In this document: positions 34,592 through 46,379 of the stretch, piece by piece
Position numbering within the stretch: the stretch's first letter is position 1
Layout of the letters: every line of letters starts with the position of its first letter
Origin: an uncultured Cellvibrio sp.
GTDB lineage: Bacteria; Pseudomonadota; Gammaproteobacteria; Pseudomonadales; Cellvibrionaceae
Reading direction: 5' to 3'
Assembly: GCA_946481095.1 (NCBI GenBank)
Contig: CAMLML010000012.1
Location: forward strand, 1 to 64,000
DNA length: 64,000 nt
Made by a program: the position numbers and the translations under genes
Notes under the pieces: model-generated
Told to the model about the DNA's origin: nothing
Seen by the model: the letters and a program-made list of their open reading frames with translations, nothing else
The model's database searches: none

Positions 34592-35641
34592 TTACAACTT
34601 GAGGCTGAGCCTTTCATTTTGATTGTTCAAACTTTGCACGCCAGAGAGGTTCAACACCAGATCCAACAATTCGTCCCAGGGTTCCGCATTGCGCATACCT
34701 TTAATGGATTTATCAATAGCATTGGCTTTGCGTAGCATTTGTTGCAATTGTGCTGGTTTAAAACGACGTAATGCATTTTGGATTAATGGTTGGCGCTTTT
34801 CCCAAACGCCTGCTTGTCTGGCAGCTATTTCAAATGATCTTCCCTGTGCTTGCAATTGTGCGATTTGATTCAGGCTGCGGATATCACGCAATATTGCCCA
34901 GAGAATGCTGATTGCGTCTGAACCTTCACCGCGTAATCCTTGTAATGTTTTTGCTGCTGCGCGTGCATCACCCTGCAAGGCTTTGTCGGCGAGACTGAAT
35001 GGGTCGTAGCGCGCACTGTCAGCAACAGCACTGGCCATTAATTCATAATTTATATGTTTATCTGTTGTCAGCAGCGCCAACTTTTCAATTTCCTGAACGG
35101 CTGCCAATAAATTTCCCTCAATACGTGAGGCTAATAAATCAATGGCATTTTGATCTGCCGATAAGCCGGATTGTTGTAAACGTGTTGCCACCCAGCGTGA
35201 TAATTGACTGGGTGGAATCGGCCAGATTTGCACATGAATGCCATTGTCTTCAATCGCTTTGACCCATTTACTTTTTTGTGTGGCGGAATCCAGTTTTTCG
35301 GTGATGACTAACAACAGATTATCGGGTGATGGATTTTCCAAATATTCCTGAATCGCTTTGGTGCCTTTATCACCAGGTTTGCCCGATGGCATGCGCACTT
35401 CAAAGATTTTTTTATCGGCAAATAATGACAAGCTATTCGCTGATGCGAGTAACTGATTCCAATCAAAACTGGTTTCAGCGTGAAAAATTTCGCGTTCGCT
35501 AAAACCTTGTTGACGTGCAGCCTTGCGAATTTGATCGCTGCTTTCCTGAATCAACAAGGGTTCGTCGCCTGATACCAGATAAACCGGTGCAAGTGATTTT
35601 GCTATTGCCGGAGTTAATTGATCAGCGCGGATTTTTGGCAT
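34592..35641 (-). CDS. holA: DNA polymerase III delta subunit
   Basis: A 349-residue protein. The N-terminus PAIAKSLAPVYLVSGDEPLLIQE is typical of the HolA family, as is ANSLSLFADKKIFEVR. It is the clamp-loader subunit that opens the beta clamp. The order leuS-lptE-holA is conserved in gammaproteobacteria and is exactly kept here. The start codon is one base after the lptE stop, so translation is coupled. Confidence 0.95.
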   Translation of the reverse strand: MPKIRADQLTPAIAKSLAPVYLVSGDEPLLIQESSDQIRKAARQQGFSEREIFHAETSFDWNQLLASANSLSLFADKKIFEVRMPSGKPGDKGTKAIQEYLENPSPDNLLLVITEKLDSATQKSKWVKAIEDNGIHVQIWPIPPSQLSRWVATRLQQSGLSADQNAIDLLASRIEGNLLAAVQEIEKLALLTTDKHINYELMASAVADSARYDPFSLADKALQGDARAAAKTLQGLRGEGSDAISILWAILRDIRSLNQIAQLQAQGRSFEIAARQAGVWEKRQPLIQNALRRFKPAQLQQMLRKANAIDKSIKGMRNAEPWDELLDLVLNLSGVQSLNNQNERLSLKL

Positions 35642-35642
35642 G

Positions 35643-36155
35643 TTATTTAGCCGTTGTTTGATCTTGTTTGTTGAGCAGCAAGCGCGTACGACGCAAAATC
35701 TGCTGCGCCAGTTCGCGATGCATTTCTCGCAAAATCAATGCTTCTTCCTGCGCAGCACCGTTGGCATTATTCAAATTGTAATTGTAAGTGCGTGTAACAC
35801 TGGCGCGTGTCATGTTGTCTGTCGATTGACTATTTTTGGCCAATCGATATTCAACACTCAGTGTTAATTCATAAGCACTGGTCAGTGCATCAGCGCCAAC
35901 ACCAGCAGTGCGTTTATCCAACAATAATTTTTGAATTTGCAAATTGGCAATCGCTGAATCATCGCTGACTTCTTTCAATCGATAAGTATTCAGCAGTGGT
36001 TGTAGATAAGTGAACAAAGCTGTGTGCTGATCATCCGCAGTAATTGAAATATTCGCCCATTCCATTTTTGACGAAATGTTGGGATTGCTGCCACGCAAAT
36101 GCCATCCGCAGGCGCTGAGTAGGAAAATGCAAAAAATAATCAGGGATTTTTTCAT
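35643..36155 (-). CDS. lptE: LPS-assembly lipoprotein LptE
   Basis: A 170-residue lipoprotein with signal MKKSLIIFCIFLLSAC and the immediate GWHLRG motif that marks LptE (RlpB). It plugs the LptD barrel in the outer membrane and helps deliver LPS. It sits between leuS and holA as in most gammaproteobacteria. The gap to leuS (187 bp) is enlarged by a MITE-like repeat. Confidence 0.93.
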   Translation of the reverse strand: MKKSLIIFCIFLLSACGWHLRGSNPNISSKMEWANISITADDQHTALFTYLQPLLNTYRLKEVSDDSAIANLQIQKLLLDKRTAGVGADALTSAYELTLSVEYRLAKNSQSTDNMTRASVTRTYNYNLNNANGAAQEEALILREMHRELAQQILRRTRLLLNKQDQTTAK

Positions 36156-36183
36156 TGGGGTCGCTTCAGTTGTTTAGCGTTTT

Positions 36184-36336
36184 CCCCCTCTCCCCTGCCC
36201 CTCTCCCACAAGGGGAGAGGGGAATTGGCCTTGTTCAATATTTTTGTGAAATTAATGATTGGTAAAATTACAAAAATATTTATAGAACTCCAATCTGCTC
36301 CCTCTCCCTTGATGGGAGAGGGTTGGGGAGAGGGTG
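36184..36336. repeat. MITE-like element with palindromic ends, copy 1
   Basis: About 153 bp between leuS and lptE. Both ends are GC-rich palindromes: CCCCTCTCCC-ACAA-GGGGAGAGGGG on the left and CCCTCTCCC-TTGAT-GGGAGAGGG on the right, each with an extra outer half-motif that gives terminal inverted repeats of roughly 22 bp. The core of about 70 bp is AT-rich. The reverse complement matches the element at 45134-45290 almost base for base at both ends. No open frame is present. The right palindrome also serves as a likely leuS terminator. Confidence 0.8.
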
Positions 36337-36342
36337 TTTTAA

Positions 36343-38994
<2,652 letters not shown>

Positions 38995-39131
38995 TCAACT
39001 AACCTGATAAAAAGAAGGCGGATTATAGAGCTATTCAGCATTCTGTCACATCATCGATTTTAGAAAAAAATTAATAAGTGTCTATTATGAAGGATGGATT
39101 TTGCCCAGCAACATGATCCCCGGGAATCTTT

Positions 39132-40277
39132 ATGCGAAATGTCATTTTACTTTTGGTTATCATGCTTGGTGCTTGTGCGAATCAATCCGGATTAATAAGC
39201 AGTCAGCCTGACCCCGCTCTGCAAAAAGCATTATCAGGTGAATTGATTTTTGGTCGAATAATAAAAGATAGCGAATTGCCTGATGTTGATTTATTCGGGC
39301 TCACATCATCAATGAAACAATTTGCAGAAAATGCGGTTGAACACGGCAGTAGCGATGCAGATAAAGCAGAGTTGTTGCATCTGTCGTTGATTCGCAGTGG
39401 TGTGCAGGGTGGTCAGGGAATTACCTATTCAACTTTTAATACAGGAACCGCACGCGAAGTGTTTGAAACCGGTAAGGCAAATTGTTTGGGATATACCTTA
39501 TTGTATGTTTCCCTTGCCCGTCATGCTGGATTAAAAGCCCAGGTAAATCAGGTCATGGTGCCCCCATCCTGGGATATGAATTCAAAGCGTTCTTATTTTT
39601 TAATGCGCCATGTCAATGCCAAGGTTGTCGCGCGTAAATCGCGTTGGCCATTGGTGCGTGAAGCACATCGTATTTCAGATGTGAGCGATGTGGTGGTTGA
39701 TTTGGAGATTCGTCGATTCCGCGCCAACTATCGACAAAAAGCCCTGGATAATTTTGAAACTGAAGCACTTTTTTACAATAATCGTGCGATGGAGTTTTCT
39801 TCTGATGAAGATGAAAAAAATTCGTTTTTATATTTGCGTCGTGCACTCAAGGTTAAAGATGACCAAAGTTTTATCTGGAGTAATCTGGCCAGTTTGTATC
39901 GTAAACGCGGTGATCTTGACCTGGCAGAAGTGACTTATTTACATGCACTATCGTTGGATGCGCGGGATTTAACCGTATTGCATAATCTGGCCAGTTTGTA
40001 CAAACAAACTGGTAATTTGCAACAATCGGAAATTTATCGTAAAAAAGTGCAGCGTTATAGAAACTCCAATCCTTATTATCTTTATCAGGCCGCTATGTCT
40101 GCTCAGGCAGCAGGGGACATACCAAAAGCGCTGGATTATATAAAGCGTGCCATTCAAAAAGAAACGGATGATGACAGGTTGTATTTACTGGCAGCCGACA
40201 TAATGAAAGCGGCAGGTGATTTGGCCGGTGCAGAAAAAATGCAGAAAAAAGCAGATGAACTGAAAAATTTATATTAG
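39132..40277 (+). CDS. Lipoprotein with transglutaminase-like domain and TPRs
   Basis: A 381-residue lipoprotein (MRNVILLLVIMLGAC). Residues about 60-200 resemble a transglutaminase-like/cysteine-protease core: GKANCLGYTLLYVSLARHAG holds the candidate nucleophile Cys. MRHVNAKV holds a candidate His and VVVDLE an Asp. From about residue 225 there are three to four TPR units (FIWSNLASLYRKRGDLDLAEVTYLHALSL and following). Protein-protein or peptide processing in the periplasm is plausible. It is 10 bp before an esterase gene, probably one operon. Confidence 0.75.
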   Translation: MRNVILLLVIMLGACANQSGLISSQPDPALQKALSGELIFGRIIKDSELPDVDLFGLTSSMKQFAENAVEHGSSDADKAELLHLSLIRSGVQGGQGITYSTFNTGTAREVFETGKANCLGYTLLYVSLARHAGLKAQVNQVMVPPSWDMNSKRSYFLMRHVNAKVVARKSRWPLVREAHRISDVSDVVVDLEIRRFRANYRQKALDNFETEALFYNNRAMEFSSDEDEKNSFLYLRRALKVKDDQSFIWSNLASLYRKRGDLDLAEVTYLHALSLDARDLTVLHNLASLYKQTGNLQQSEIYRKKVQRYRNSNPYYLYQAAMSAQAAGDIPKALDYIKRAIQKETDDDRLYLLAADIMKAAGDLAGAEKMQKKADELKNLY

Positions 40278-40287
40278 GAACCGTTTT

Positions 40288-41193
40288 ATGAAAATCAGGC
40301 AATTATATTTAATGATGTTGCTGTTATGGTCGTTTTCCTGTGTGGCTGAAAATAAAATGATGAATTCAAATAAACTGTATCTGTGGCCTGAAAAACCAAT
40401 GGTAAGCCCTGATCGCGAAACTATAAAAGATCAACGGGTTTATTTTGTTGATAATCCTTCCATGGAAGTTTTTTTTCCGGAAAAAGAAAAAATAAATGGG
40501 ACAGCAGTGGTTATTTTTCCTGGTGGAGGCTATGTGCGATTGGCGATTTATCATGAAGCTTACGACATTGCAAAATGGTTTGCTGAACGGGGAGTAACTG
40601 CTTTTGTGGTGAAATATCGCATGCAGGAATATGGTTTCCCGGCTCCATTGCTGGATGGCTTGCGTGCTGTGCGTATGGTGCGCAGTCGTGCAAAAGAATG
40701 GCATCTGGATGTGAATAAAATCGGTGTGGTGGGTTTTTCCGCAGGAGGGCATCTGGCTGCCAGCGTTCTAACCCGGCACGATTTTGGTGAAAGCAAAACA
40801 GATTCATTATCAGCCATCCATGCACGACCGGATTTTGCCATTTTGGGTTATCCGGTTATCAGTATGCAGGCAGCATTTACTCATCAGGGATCACGTAAGG
40901 CCTTGCTGGGTGAGAATCCCTCCGTGCAATTAATGGCGGATAATTCGCTTGAACTGCAAGTAAAAAAAGATATACCACCCGTATTTATGTTTCATGGTGT
41001 TGCTGATCAATCAGTGCCGGTTGCCAATAGTTTGTCTTTTTTTACTGAAGTGCAAAAGTACAATTCACAATCTGAATTGCATATTTATCAAAGCAGTATT
41101 CATGGTGTGGGCATGGTGCAAGGCCAGGGCAGTATTTCCAGTTGGCCACAGGCACTTGAACTTTGGTTAAAACAAAATAAATGGATCAATTAA
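40288..41193 (+). CDS. Exported alpha/beta-hydrolase, acetyl-xylan-esterase-like
   Basis: A 301-residue secreted hydrolase with a signal peptide ending SFSCVA/EN. It has the oxyanion-hole motif FPGGGY, the nucleophile elbow GFSAGGHLA, and a late SSIHGVGM with the likely catalytic His; FHGVADQSVPV carries the acidic residue. This is the BD-FAE/acetyl-xylan-esterase type, consistent with a plant-cell-wall degrader. AGGA precedes ATG 40288. The 3' end overlaps the putative glnE start by 13 bp. Confidence 0.85.
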   Translation: MKIRQLYLMMLLLWSFSCVAENKMMNSNKLYLWPEKPMVSPDRETIKDQRVYFVDNPSMEVFFPEKEKINGTAVVIFPGGGYVRLAIYHEAYDIAKWFAERGVTAFVVKYRMQEYGFPAPLLDGLRAVRMVRSRAKEWHLDVNKIGVVGFSAGGHLAASVLTRHDFGESKTDSLSAIHARPDFAILGYPVISMQAAFTHQGSRKALLGENPSVQLMADNSLELQVKKDIPPVFMFHGVADQSVPVANSLSFFTEVQKYNSQSELHIYQSSIHGVGMVQGQGSISSWPQALELWLKQNKWIN

Positions 41194-44189
41194 TTTCAAT
41201 GCTCAATATTCACTCTGTCCCTGATTGTTTAAAAACCTTTGCCGAAAAAACCTGGAAAGATTATCTGGATGCAGAAGCCCGCGAAAATCTTCCATCGCTG
41301 GAATCACTTTTATCGTCCTGCATTGGCAAAGGATGGATTTCCAATGCAGATTTTCCATCACAACTCACCAAAGCTTTTGTCGGTAGCGAATTTGTCGCAC
41401 AAACTGCCGCGCGAAATCCCCAATTGTTTCAGTCTTTAATTTCATCCGGACGATTGTTTTCCAATTCAGATTCATCTGTGTGGATTGAAAATTTTGTTGC
41501 GCAAGGAAAGTTATTAACGACTGAAATTGAGTTGGATAAGCACTTGCGTCGCAGCCGGCAAGAACAGCAATTCAAAACTGTTTGGCAAGATCTTAATCGG
41601 TTGTTGACCATGCAAGAAGTCACCGCTGATTTGTCTGCTTTTGCGGATGCATCCATCAGTTTGGCTGCAGATTGGCACTATCGCGATTTGCAAAAACGTT
41701 ATGGTACACCGATTGGAAAAAGTTCTGGCCTGGCGCAACCTTTTATGGTGTTGGGCATGGGCAAGCTGGGCGCACAGGAACTCAATATTTCATCGGATAT
41801 TGATTTGATTTTTACTTTTCCTGAATCCGGCGAAACCGATCATGCCGTAAGTGCTATCAGCAATCAGGAGTTTTTTATCAAGCTCGGACAAAAACTGATT
41901 AAAAGTTTGGATGCAATGACGGCCGATGGATTCGTGTTTCGTGTGGATATGCGTTTGCGTCCGCATGGACAAAGTGGTTCTTTGGCGATGAGTTTTGTCG
42001 GCATGGAAGATTATTACGAAACACAAGGACGTGATTGGGAACGCTACGCCATGATCAAAGCACGTTTGGTAGCTTGGGCCAATAGTCATGAAAAGCCAGC
42101 GTTGGATATTGAAGTGGCTCGCGTTGGTTTGCGGCAAATTTTGCGGCCATTTACCTACAGGCAATATATTGATTTCAGTGTGATCGAAGCTCTTCGCGAT
42201 ATGAAAGGATTAATTGCCAGACAAGTACAACGCAAGGGTATGAGTGCTGATGTGAAGCTGGGTGAGGGCGGCATTCGCGAAGTGGAATTTATTGTGCAGG
42301 CTTTTCAATTGATTCGTGGCGGACGTGATAGTCGTTTGCAAGAGAGGCAGGTCTGCAAAATGCTGCCTTTTTTGGAAGCAGAGCATTATTTGCCGCAAGG
42401 TGTCGGAACATTATTGCTGGAAGCCTATATTTTTTTGCGCAATACCGAACATGCGATTCAAGCTTGGCAAGACAAACAAACCCAATCATTACCAGCGGAT
42501 ATTAACAATCAAATCCGTTTGGCCTGGGTCATGGGTTTTCAATCCTGGGATGAATTTTTTGCGCAATTACAAACTTATCGTCAACAAGTGAATAAAGAGT
42601 TTCGGGCGGTAATTGCAGCACCGGAAGTTGAAGCTCCGATCAATCAGCCGGCATTAAATTTCTGGTTAGGTTTATGGGATGGTAGTTTGCAAGGTGAAGA
42701 AGCGCATCAGCAATTGATGGATCGCGAAATTGAATCTGCCGATGAATTGTTAAAACATCTGCAGCGCATGCGTGAAAGTAAATCGGTTATGTCAATGCAA
42801 GCCAGTAGTCGTAAGCGACTGGATACATTTATTCCTTTGTTGTTAATCGCATTGTGTGATCGCGCGCAAAAAGGTGAAGTGATAAGTCTGGTAGAAACGC
42901 TTGGTCGAATTGTCCCTTTGGTTGAATCAGTTGCGCGTCGTACGGCTTATTTGGTGTTGTTGGTGGAAAATCCAATCGCGTTGCAACAATTAGTGCGTTT
43001 GTGTGCAGCGAGTTTATTAATTGCGGATCAGCTTGCGCATTACCCTGCTTTATTGGATGAATTATTAACACCGGAAAGTTTGTATGCTCCACCCAATAAA
43101 GAATTATTGCGCGACGAGTTGCGCCGCGATGTGTTGCGTTTGGCATGGGATGATTTGGAAGGTCATATGGAAGCTTTACGTTATTTTCGTTCTGCACATG
43201 CGTTGCGTGTTGCTGCCAGCGAAGTGACGGGCGTTTTGCCCTTAATGAAAGTCAGTGATTATTTAACTTATATTGCCGAAACTATTTTGGAGCATGTATT
43301 GGAATTGGCTTGGCAATATATGATTTCGCGTCATGGTTATCCCCGGCGTGAGGATGGTAGTTTGGTCGAAACACCGGAATTTATTATTGTGGCTTATGGA
43401 AAGTTGGGTGGTCTTGAATTGGCTCATGGATCGGATCTGGATTTGGTTTTTATTCATAACGCCTATGCAAATGGTGTCAGTAGTGGCGAAAAGGAAGTCG
43501 ATAATTTGAGTTTTTATACGCGTCTTGGGCAGCGCATTATTCATATTTTAAATACACAAACGTTGTCCGGAAAATTATACGAAGTGGATATGCGGTTGCG
43601 TCCTTCCGGTAATTCCGGGTTATTGGTGTCATCTTTGGTCGCTTTTGAGAAATATCAACAAAATGAAGCCTGGACTTGGGAGCATCAGGCATTGGTCAGG
43701 GCAAGAGTGGTTGCAGGTAATGAAGAACTTGGCAAGGAATTTGAGCGAGTCCGGCAAAAAATTCTGCAACGTCCGCGTGATTTGCCGCAGCTGCGAAAAG
43801 AGGTGGTGGATATGCGGCAGAAGATGCGTGACCAATTGGGTTCGTCCAAACAAAAAGCAGCCAGCATTTTTAATGTGAAACAGGATGCCGGTGGTATCGT
43901 GGATATTGAATTTATGGTTCAATACGCGGCCTTGGCGTGGGCGCATCAACAGCCCGACGTCATCCGGTACACGGACAACATTCGAATACTGGAGTCACTG
44001 CAAACAGCAGGTTTACTCGATGCTGACGCGGTGGCCCAACTGATCGCAGCCTACAAAGCTTACCGATCCACAGGGCATAAATTGGCGCTGCAGCGTCAGG
44101 AAGCCATACTCGAAGGTGAAGATCAGTTTGTAACTGAACGCCAACAAGTTCTGGATATCTGGCAGCGTCTGATGTTAACCGAATTTTAG
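41181..44189 (+). CDS. glnE: Glutamine synthetase adenylyltransferase/deadenylase
   Basis: A protein of about 1002 residues (E. coli GlnE has 946). It has two nucleotidyltransferase halves, one with GMGKLGAQELNISSDIDLIF and one with AYGKLGGLELAHGSDLDLVF. These add and remove AMP on glutamine synthetase in response to nitrogen status. The start is uncertain. ATG 41181 lies inside the preceding gene and has no good ribosome site, and ATG 41199 is an alternative. ilvE follows 9 bp after the stop, an order common in Pseudomonas-like genomes. Confidence 0.94.
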   Translation: MDQLISMLNIHSVPDCLKTFAEKTWKDYLDAEARENLPSLESLLSSCIGKGWISNADFPSQLTKAFVGSEFVAQTAARNPQLFQSLISSGRLFSNSDSSVWIENFVAQGKLLTTEIELDKHLRRSRQEQQFKTVWQDLNRLLTMQEVTADLSAFADASISLAADWHYRDLQKRYGTPIGKSSGLAQPFMVLGMGKLGAQELNISSDIDLIFTFPESGETDHAVSAISNQEFFIKLGQKLIKSLDAMTADGFVFRVDMRLRPHGQSGSLAMSFVGMEDYYETQGRDWERYAMIKARLVAWANSHEKPALDIEVARVGLRQILRPFTYRQYIDFSVIEALRDMKGLIARQVQRKGMSADVKLGEGGIREVEFIVQAFQLIRGGRDSRLQERQVCKMLPFLEAEHYLPQGVGTLLLEAYIFLRNTEHAIQAWQDKQTQSLPADINNQIRLAWVMGFQSWDEFFAQLQTYRQQVNKEFRAVIAAPEVEAPINQPALNFWLGLWDGSLQGEEAHQQLMDREIESADELLKHLQRMRESKSVMSMQASSRKRLDTFIPLLLIALCDRAQKGEVISLVETLGRIVPLVESVARRTAYLVLLVENPIALQQLVRLCAASLLIADQLAHYPALLDELLTPESLYAPPNKELLRDELRRDVLRLAWDDLEGHMEALRYFRSAHALRVAASEVTGVLPLMKVSDYLTYIAETILEHVLELAWQYMISRHGYPRREDGSLVETPEFIIVAYGKLGGLELAHGSDLDLVFIHNAYANGVSSGEKEVDNLSFYTRLGQRIIHILNTQTLSGKLYEVDMRLRPSGNSGLLVSSLVAFEKYQQNEAWTWEHQALVRARVVAGNEELGKEFERVRQKILQRPRDLPQLRKEVVDMRQKMRDQLGSSKQKAASIFNVKQDAGGIVDIEFMVQYAALAWAHQQPDVIRYTDNIRILESLQTAGLLDADAVAQLIAAYKAYRSTGHKLALQRQEAILEGEDQFVTERQQVLDIWQRLMLTEF

Positions 44190-44198
44190 GAGTTGACT

Positions 44199-45128
44199 AT
44201 GTCATTTGCCGATCGCGACGGCGTTATATGGCTTGATGGTGAACTGATCCCCTGGCGCGATGCCAAGGTTCATGTTTTAACCCACACATTGCATTACGGT
44301 ATGGGTGTTTTTGAAGGCGTGCGTGCTTACAAAAGTTCTACACTCGGTACCAGCATTTTTCGTTTGAAAGAACACACCGATCGTCTCTTCCGCTCTGCAC
44401 ACATCATGCGCATGAAAATGCCTTACACCAAAGATGTGGTAAACGACGCGCACAAATTGGTCGTGCGTGAAAATAAATTATCCGAAGCTTATTTGCGCCC
44501 TATGGCCTTTTACGGTTCAGAAGGTATGGGTCTGCGTGCAGATAATTTAAAAGTGCACATCATGGTTGCTGCCTGGAATTGGCCGTCATATATGTCGCCG
44601 GAAGCACGCGATAAAGGAATCAAAATTCGCACATCGAGTTACACACGTCACCACGTGAATATTTCCATGTGTAAAGCCAAAGCGAACGGCCACTACATCA
44701 ACTCCTTGCTGGCTCTTCAAGAAGCCTTAGATAGTGGTTGTGAGGAAGCACTGTTGTTGGACAACGAAGGTTATGTTGCAGAAGGCAGCGGCGAGAATTT
44801 CTTTTTGGTGCGTGATGGTGTGATTTATACACCGGAATTAACTTCCTGTCTGGATGGCATCACCCGCAATACCATTTTCCAATTGGCTGCGGATTGTGGT
44901 TACACCATTAAAGAAAAACGCATCACTCGCGATGAAGTTTATGTTGCTGATGAAGCATTCTTTACTGGAACCGCTGCAGAAGTTTTGCCAATTCGTGAAT
45001 TGGATGGCCGTCAAATCGGTGAAGGTCGCCGTGGTCCTATTACCACTGAATTGCAAGATTTGTATTTCAAATCCGTGCGCGGTGAATTAACAGCGCACAC
45101 GGATTGGTTGTCGCCTGTTGGTGCTTGA
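44199..45128 (+). CDS. ilvE: Branched-chain-amino-acid aminotransferase
   Basis: A 309-residue fold-type IV aminotransferase, the same length as E. coli IlvE. The start is ATG 44199 six bases after AGGAG; a TTG two codons earlier is rejected. The PLP lysine is K159 in MCKAKANGHYINS, and EGSGENFFLVRDG is the family motif. It makes leucine, isoleucine and valine from their keto acids. It probably belongs to the glnE transcript. Confidence 0.96.
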   Translation: MSFADRDGVIWLDGELIPWRDAKVHVLTHTLHYGMGVFEGVRAYKSSTLGTSIFRLKEHTDRLFRSAHIMRMKMPYTKDVVNDAHKLVVRENKLSEAYLRPMAFYGSEGMGLRADNLKVHIMVAAWNWPSYMSPEARDKGIKIRTSSYTRHHVNISMCKAKANGHYINSLLALQEALDSGCEEALLLDNEGYVAEGSGENFFLVRDGVIYTPELTSCLDGITRNTIFQLAADCGYTIKEKRITRDEVYVADEAFFTGTAAEVLPIRELDGRQIGEGRRGPITTELQDLYFKSVRGELTAHTDWLSPVGA

Positions 45129-45133
45129 AAAAA

Positions 45134-45290
45134 CACCCTCTCCCCAGCCCTCTCCCATCAAGGGAGAGGGAGCAGATTCGAGTTTTGAATTAATGTGGTT
45201 TGAAATTTTAAATATTTTACATTCAAGAGAAATATTAAAAAGAACCACATCCCCTCTCCCCTTGTGGGAGAGGGGCAGGGGAGAGGGGGG
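45134..45290. repeat. MITE-like element with palindromic ends, copy 2
   Basis: About 157 bp between ilvE and waaF. Its ends match the reverse complement of the 36184-36336 element nearly perfectly over about 45 nt each. The core of about 70 bp is AT-rich and has clearly diverged. The left palindrome can terminate ilvE. The right end (GGGGCAGGGGAGAGGGGGG) lies directly upstream of waaF and may provide its ribosome site. Confidence 0.8.
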
Positions 45291-45299
45291 CTTTTAAAA

Positions 45300-46379
45300 G
45301 TGGATCCCATTTGCTTCCCCGAACATCTACAAAAAATCCAAAAAATTCTCATCATAGGCCCCGCATGGATTGGCGATATGATGATGGCGCATTCGCTGTT
45401 TCAAATATTAAAAATTCGCAATCCGGAGGCTGATATTCATGTGCTGGCGTCACCCTGGACGCAACCATTACTTAAAATGATGCCGGAAGTGTCGCACATA
45501 ATTGATATGCCAATCGGTCACGGTGCTTTTGCATTTTTTACGCGTCGCGAATTGGGAAAGTCGCTTCGCAGCCAACAATATGATCAAGCCATCTTGTTGC
45601 CCAATTCATTTAAATCAGCGCTGATTCCATTTTTCGCAGATATTCCCATTCGCACCGGCTGGCGCGGTGAAATGCGTTACGGTTTGTTAAATGATATTCA
45701 TATTCTCGATAAAAAACGTTTTCCATTAATGGTGCAGCGTTATATCGCGTTAGGATTGGAAAAAAATGCAGCCCCTTTGGATAATTTTCCATTCCCGAAA
45801 TTACAGGTCGATTTAACTGATCGGGAAAATTTGTTAACAACATTTTCATTGGAGTTAAACCGGCCGGTACTGGTGATTTGCCCCGGTGCCGAATACGGGC
45901 CATCCAAACGCTGGCCGGAAAATTATTATGCGCAGGTCGCGCAAGAAAAAATCCAACAAGGTTGGCAGGTTTGGTTGATGGGTTCAGCCAAAGACAAACA
46001 AGTCACCGATTTATTAGTTGAATCCATCGATTCAGAAAAACGAATCCATGTAAAAAATCTGGCAGGTGCAACCAATCTCACACAAGCGATTCAATTAATT
46101 GCATTGTCAGATGCTGTCCTAACCAATGATTCAGGTTTAATGCACATCAGTGCTGCATTAAGTAAACCTATGGTAGTTGTTTATGGGTCAACATCACCCG
46201 AGCATACGCCGCCGCTGACACACAAAATAAAAATTGTTTCGCTGAATTTGGATTGCTCCCCCTGCTTCGAGCGCGAATGCCCCAAGCTGCATAACAACTG
46301 CATGAAACAATTATTACCCGATCAGGTCATGCAGGCGCTGGATGAGTTGCTTGAACAACCTTTGGGTATAACAACATGA
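45300..46379 (+). CDS. waaF: ADP-heptose:LPS heptosyltransferase II
   Basis: A GT9-family heptosyltransferase of about 359 residues. It has ILIIGPAWIGDMMMAHSLFQ at the start, CPGAEYGPSKRWPENYY in the second domain and TNDSGLMHISAALSKPMVVVYGSTSPEHTPP near the end. It adds the second heptose to the inner core. The start is set at GTG 45300, where repeat-derived G-rich sequence stands about 10 bp upstream. The frame also runs back into the repeat to a GTG at 45264 (MGEGQGRGG), which is not thought to be real. The stop overlaps the next gene by ATGA. Confidence 0.92.
   Translation: MDPICFPEHLQKIQKILIIGPAWIGDMMMAHSLFQILKIRNPEADIHVLASPWTQPLLKMMPEVSHIIDMPIGHGAFAFFTRRELGKSLRSQQYDQAILLPNSFKSALIPFFADIPIRTGWRGEMRYGLLNDIHILDKKRFPLMVQRYIALGLEKNAAPLDNFPFPKLQVDLTDRENLLTTFSLELNRPVLVICPGAEYGPSKRWPENYYAQVAQEKIQQGWQVWLMGSAKDKQVTDLLVESIDSEKRIHVKNLAGATNLTQAIQLIALSDAVLTNDSGLMHISAALSKPMVVVYGSTSPEHTPPLTHKIKIVSLNLDCSPCFERECPKLHNNCMKQLLPDQVMQALDELLEQPLGITT

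Noticed and set aside
45264..45299. waaF N-terminal extension MGEGQGRGGLLK
   Set aside because: It is encoded by the end of a dispersed repeat and lies before the conserved start of the protein, so the GTG at 45300 is preferred.
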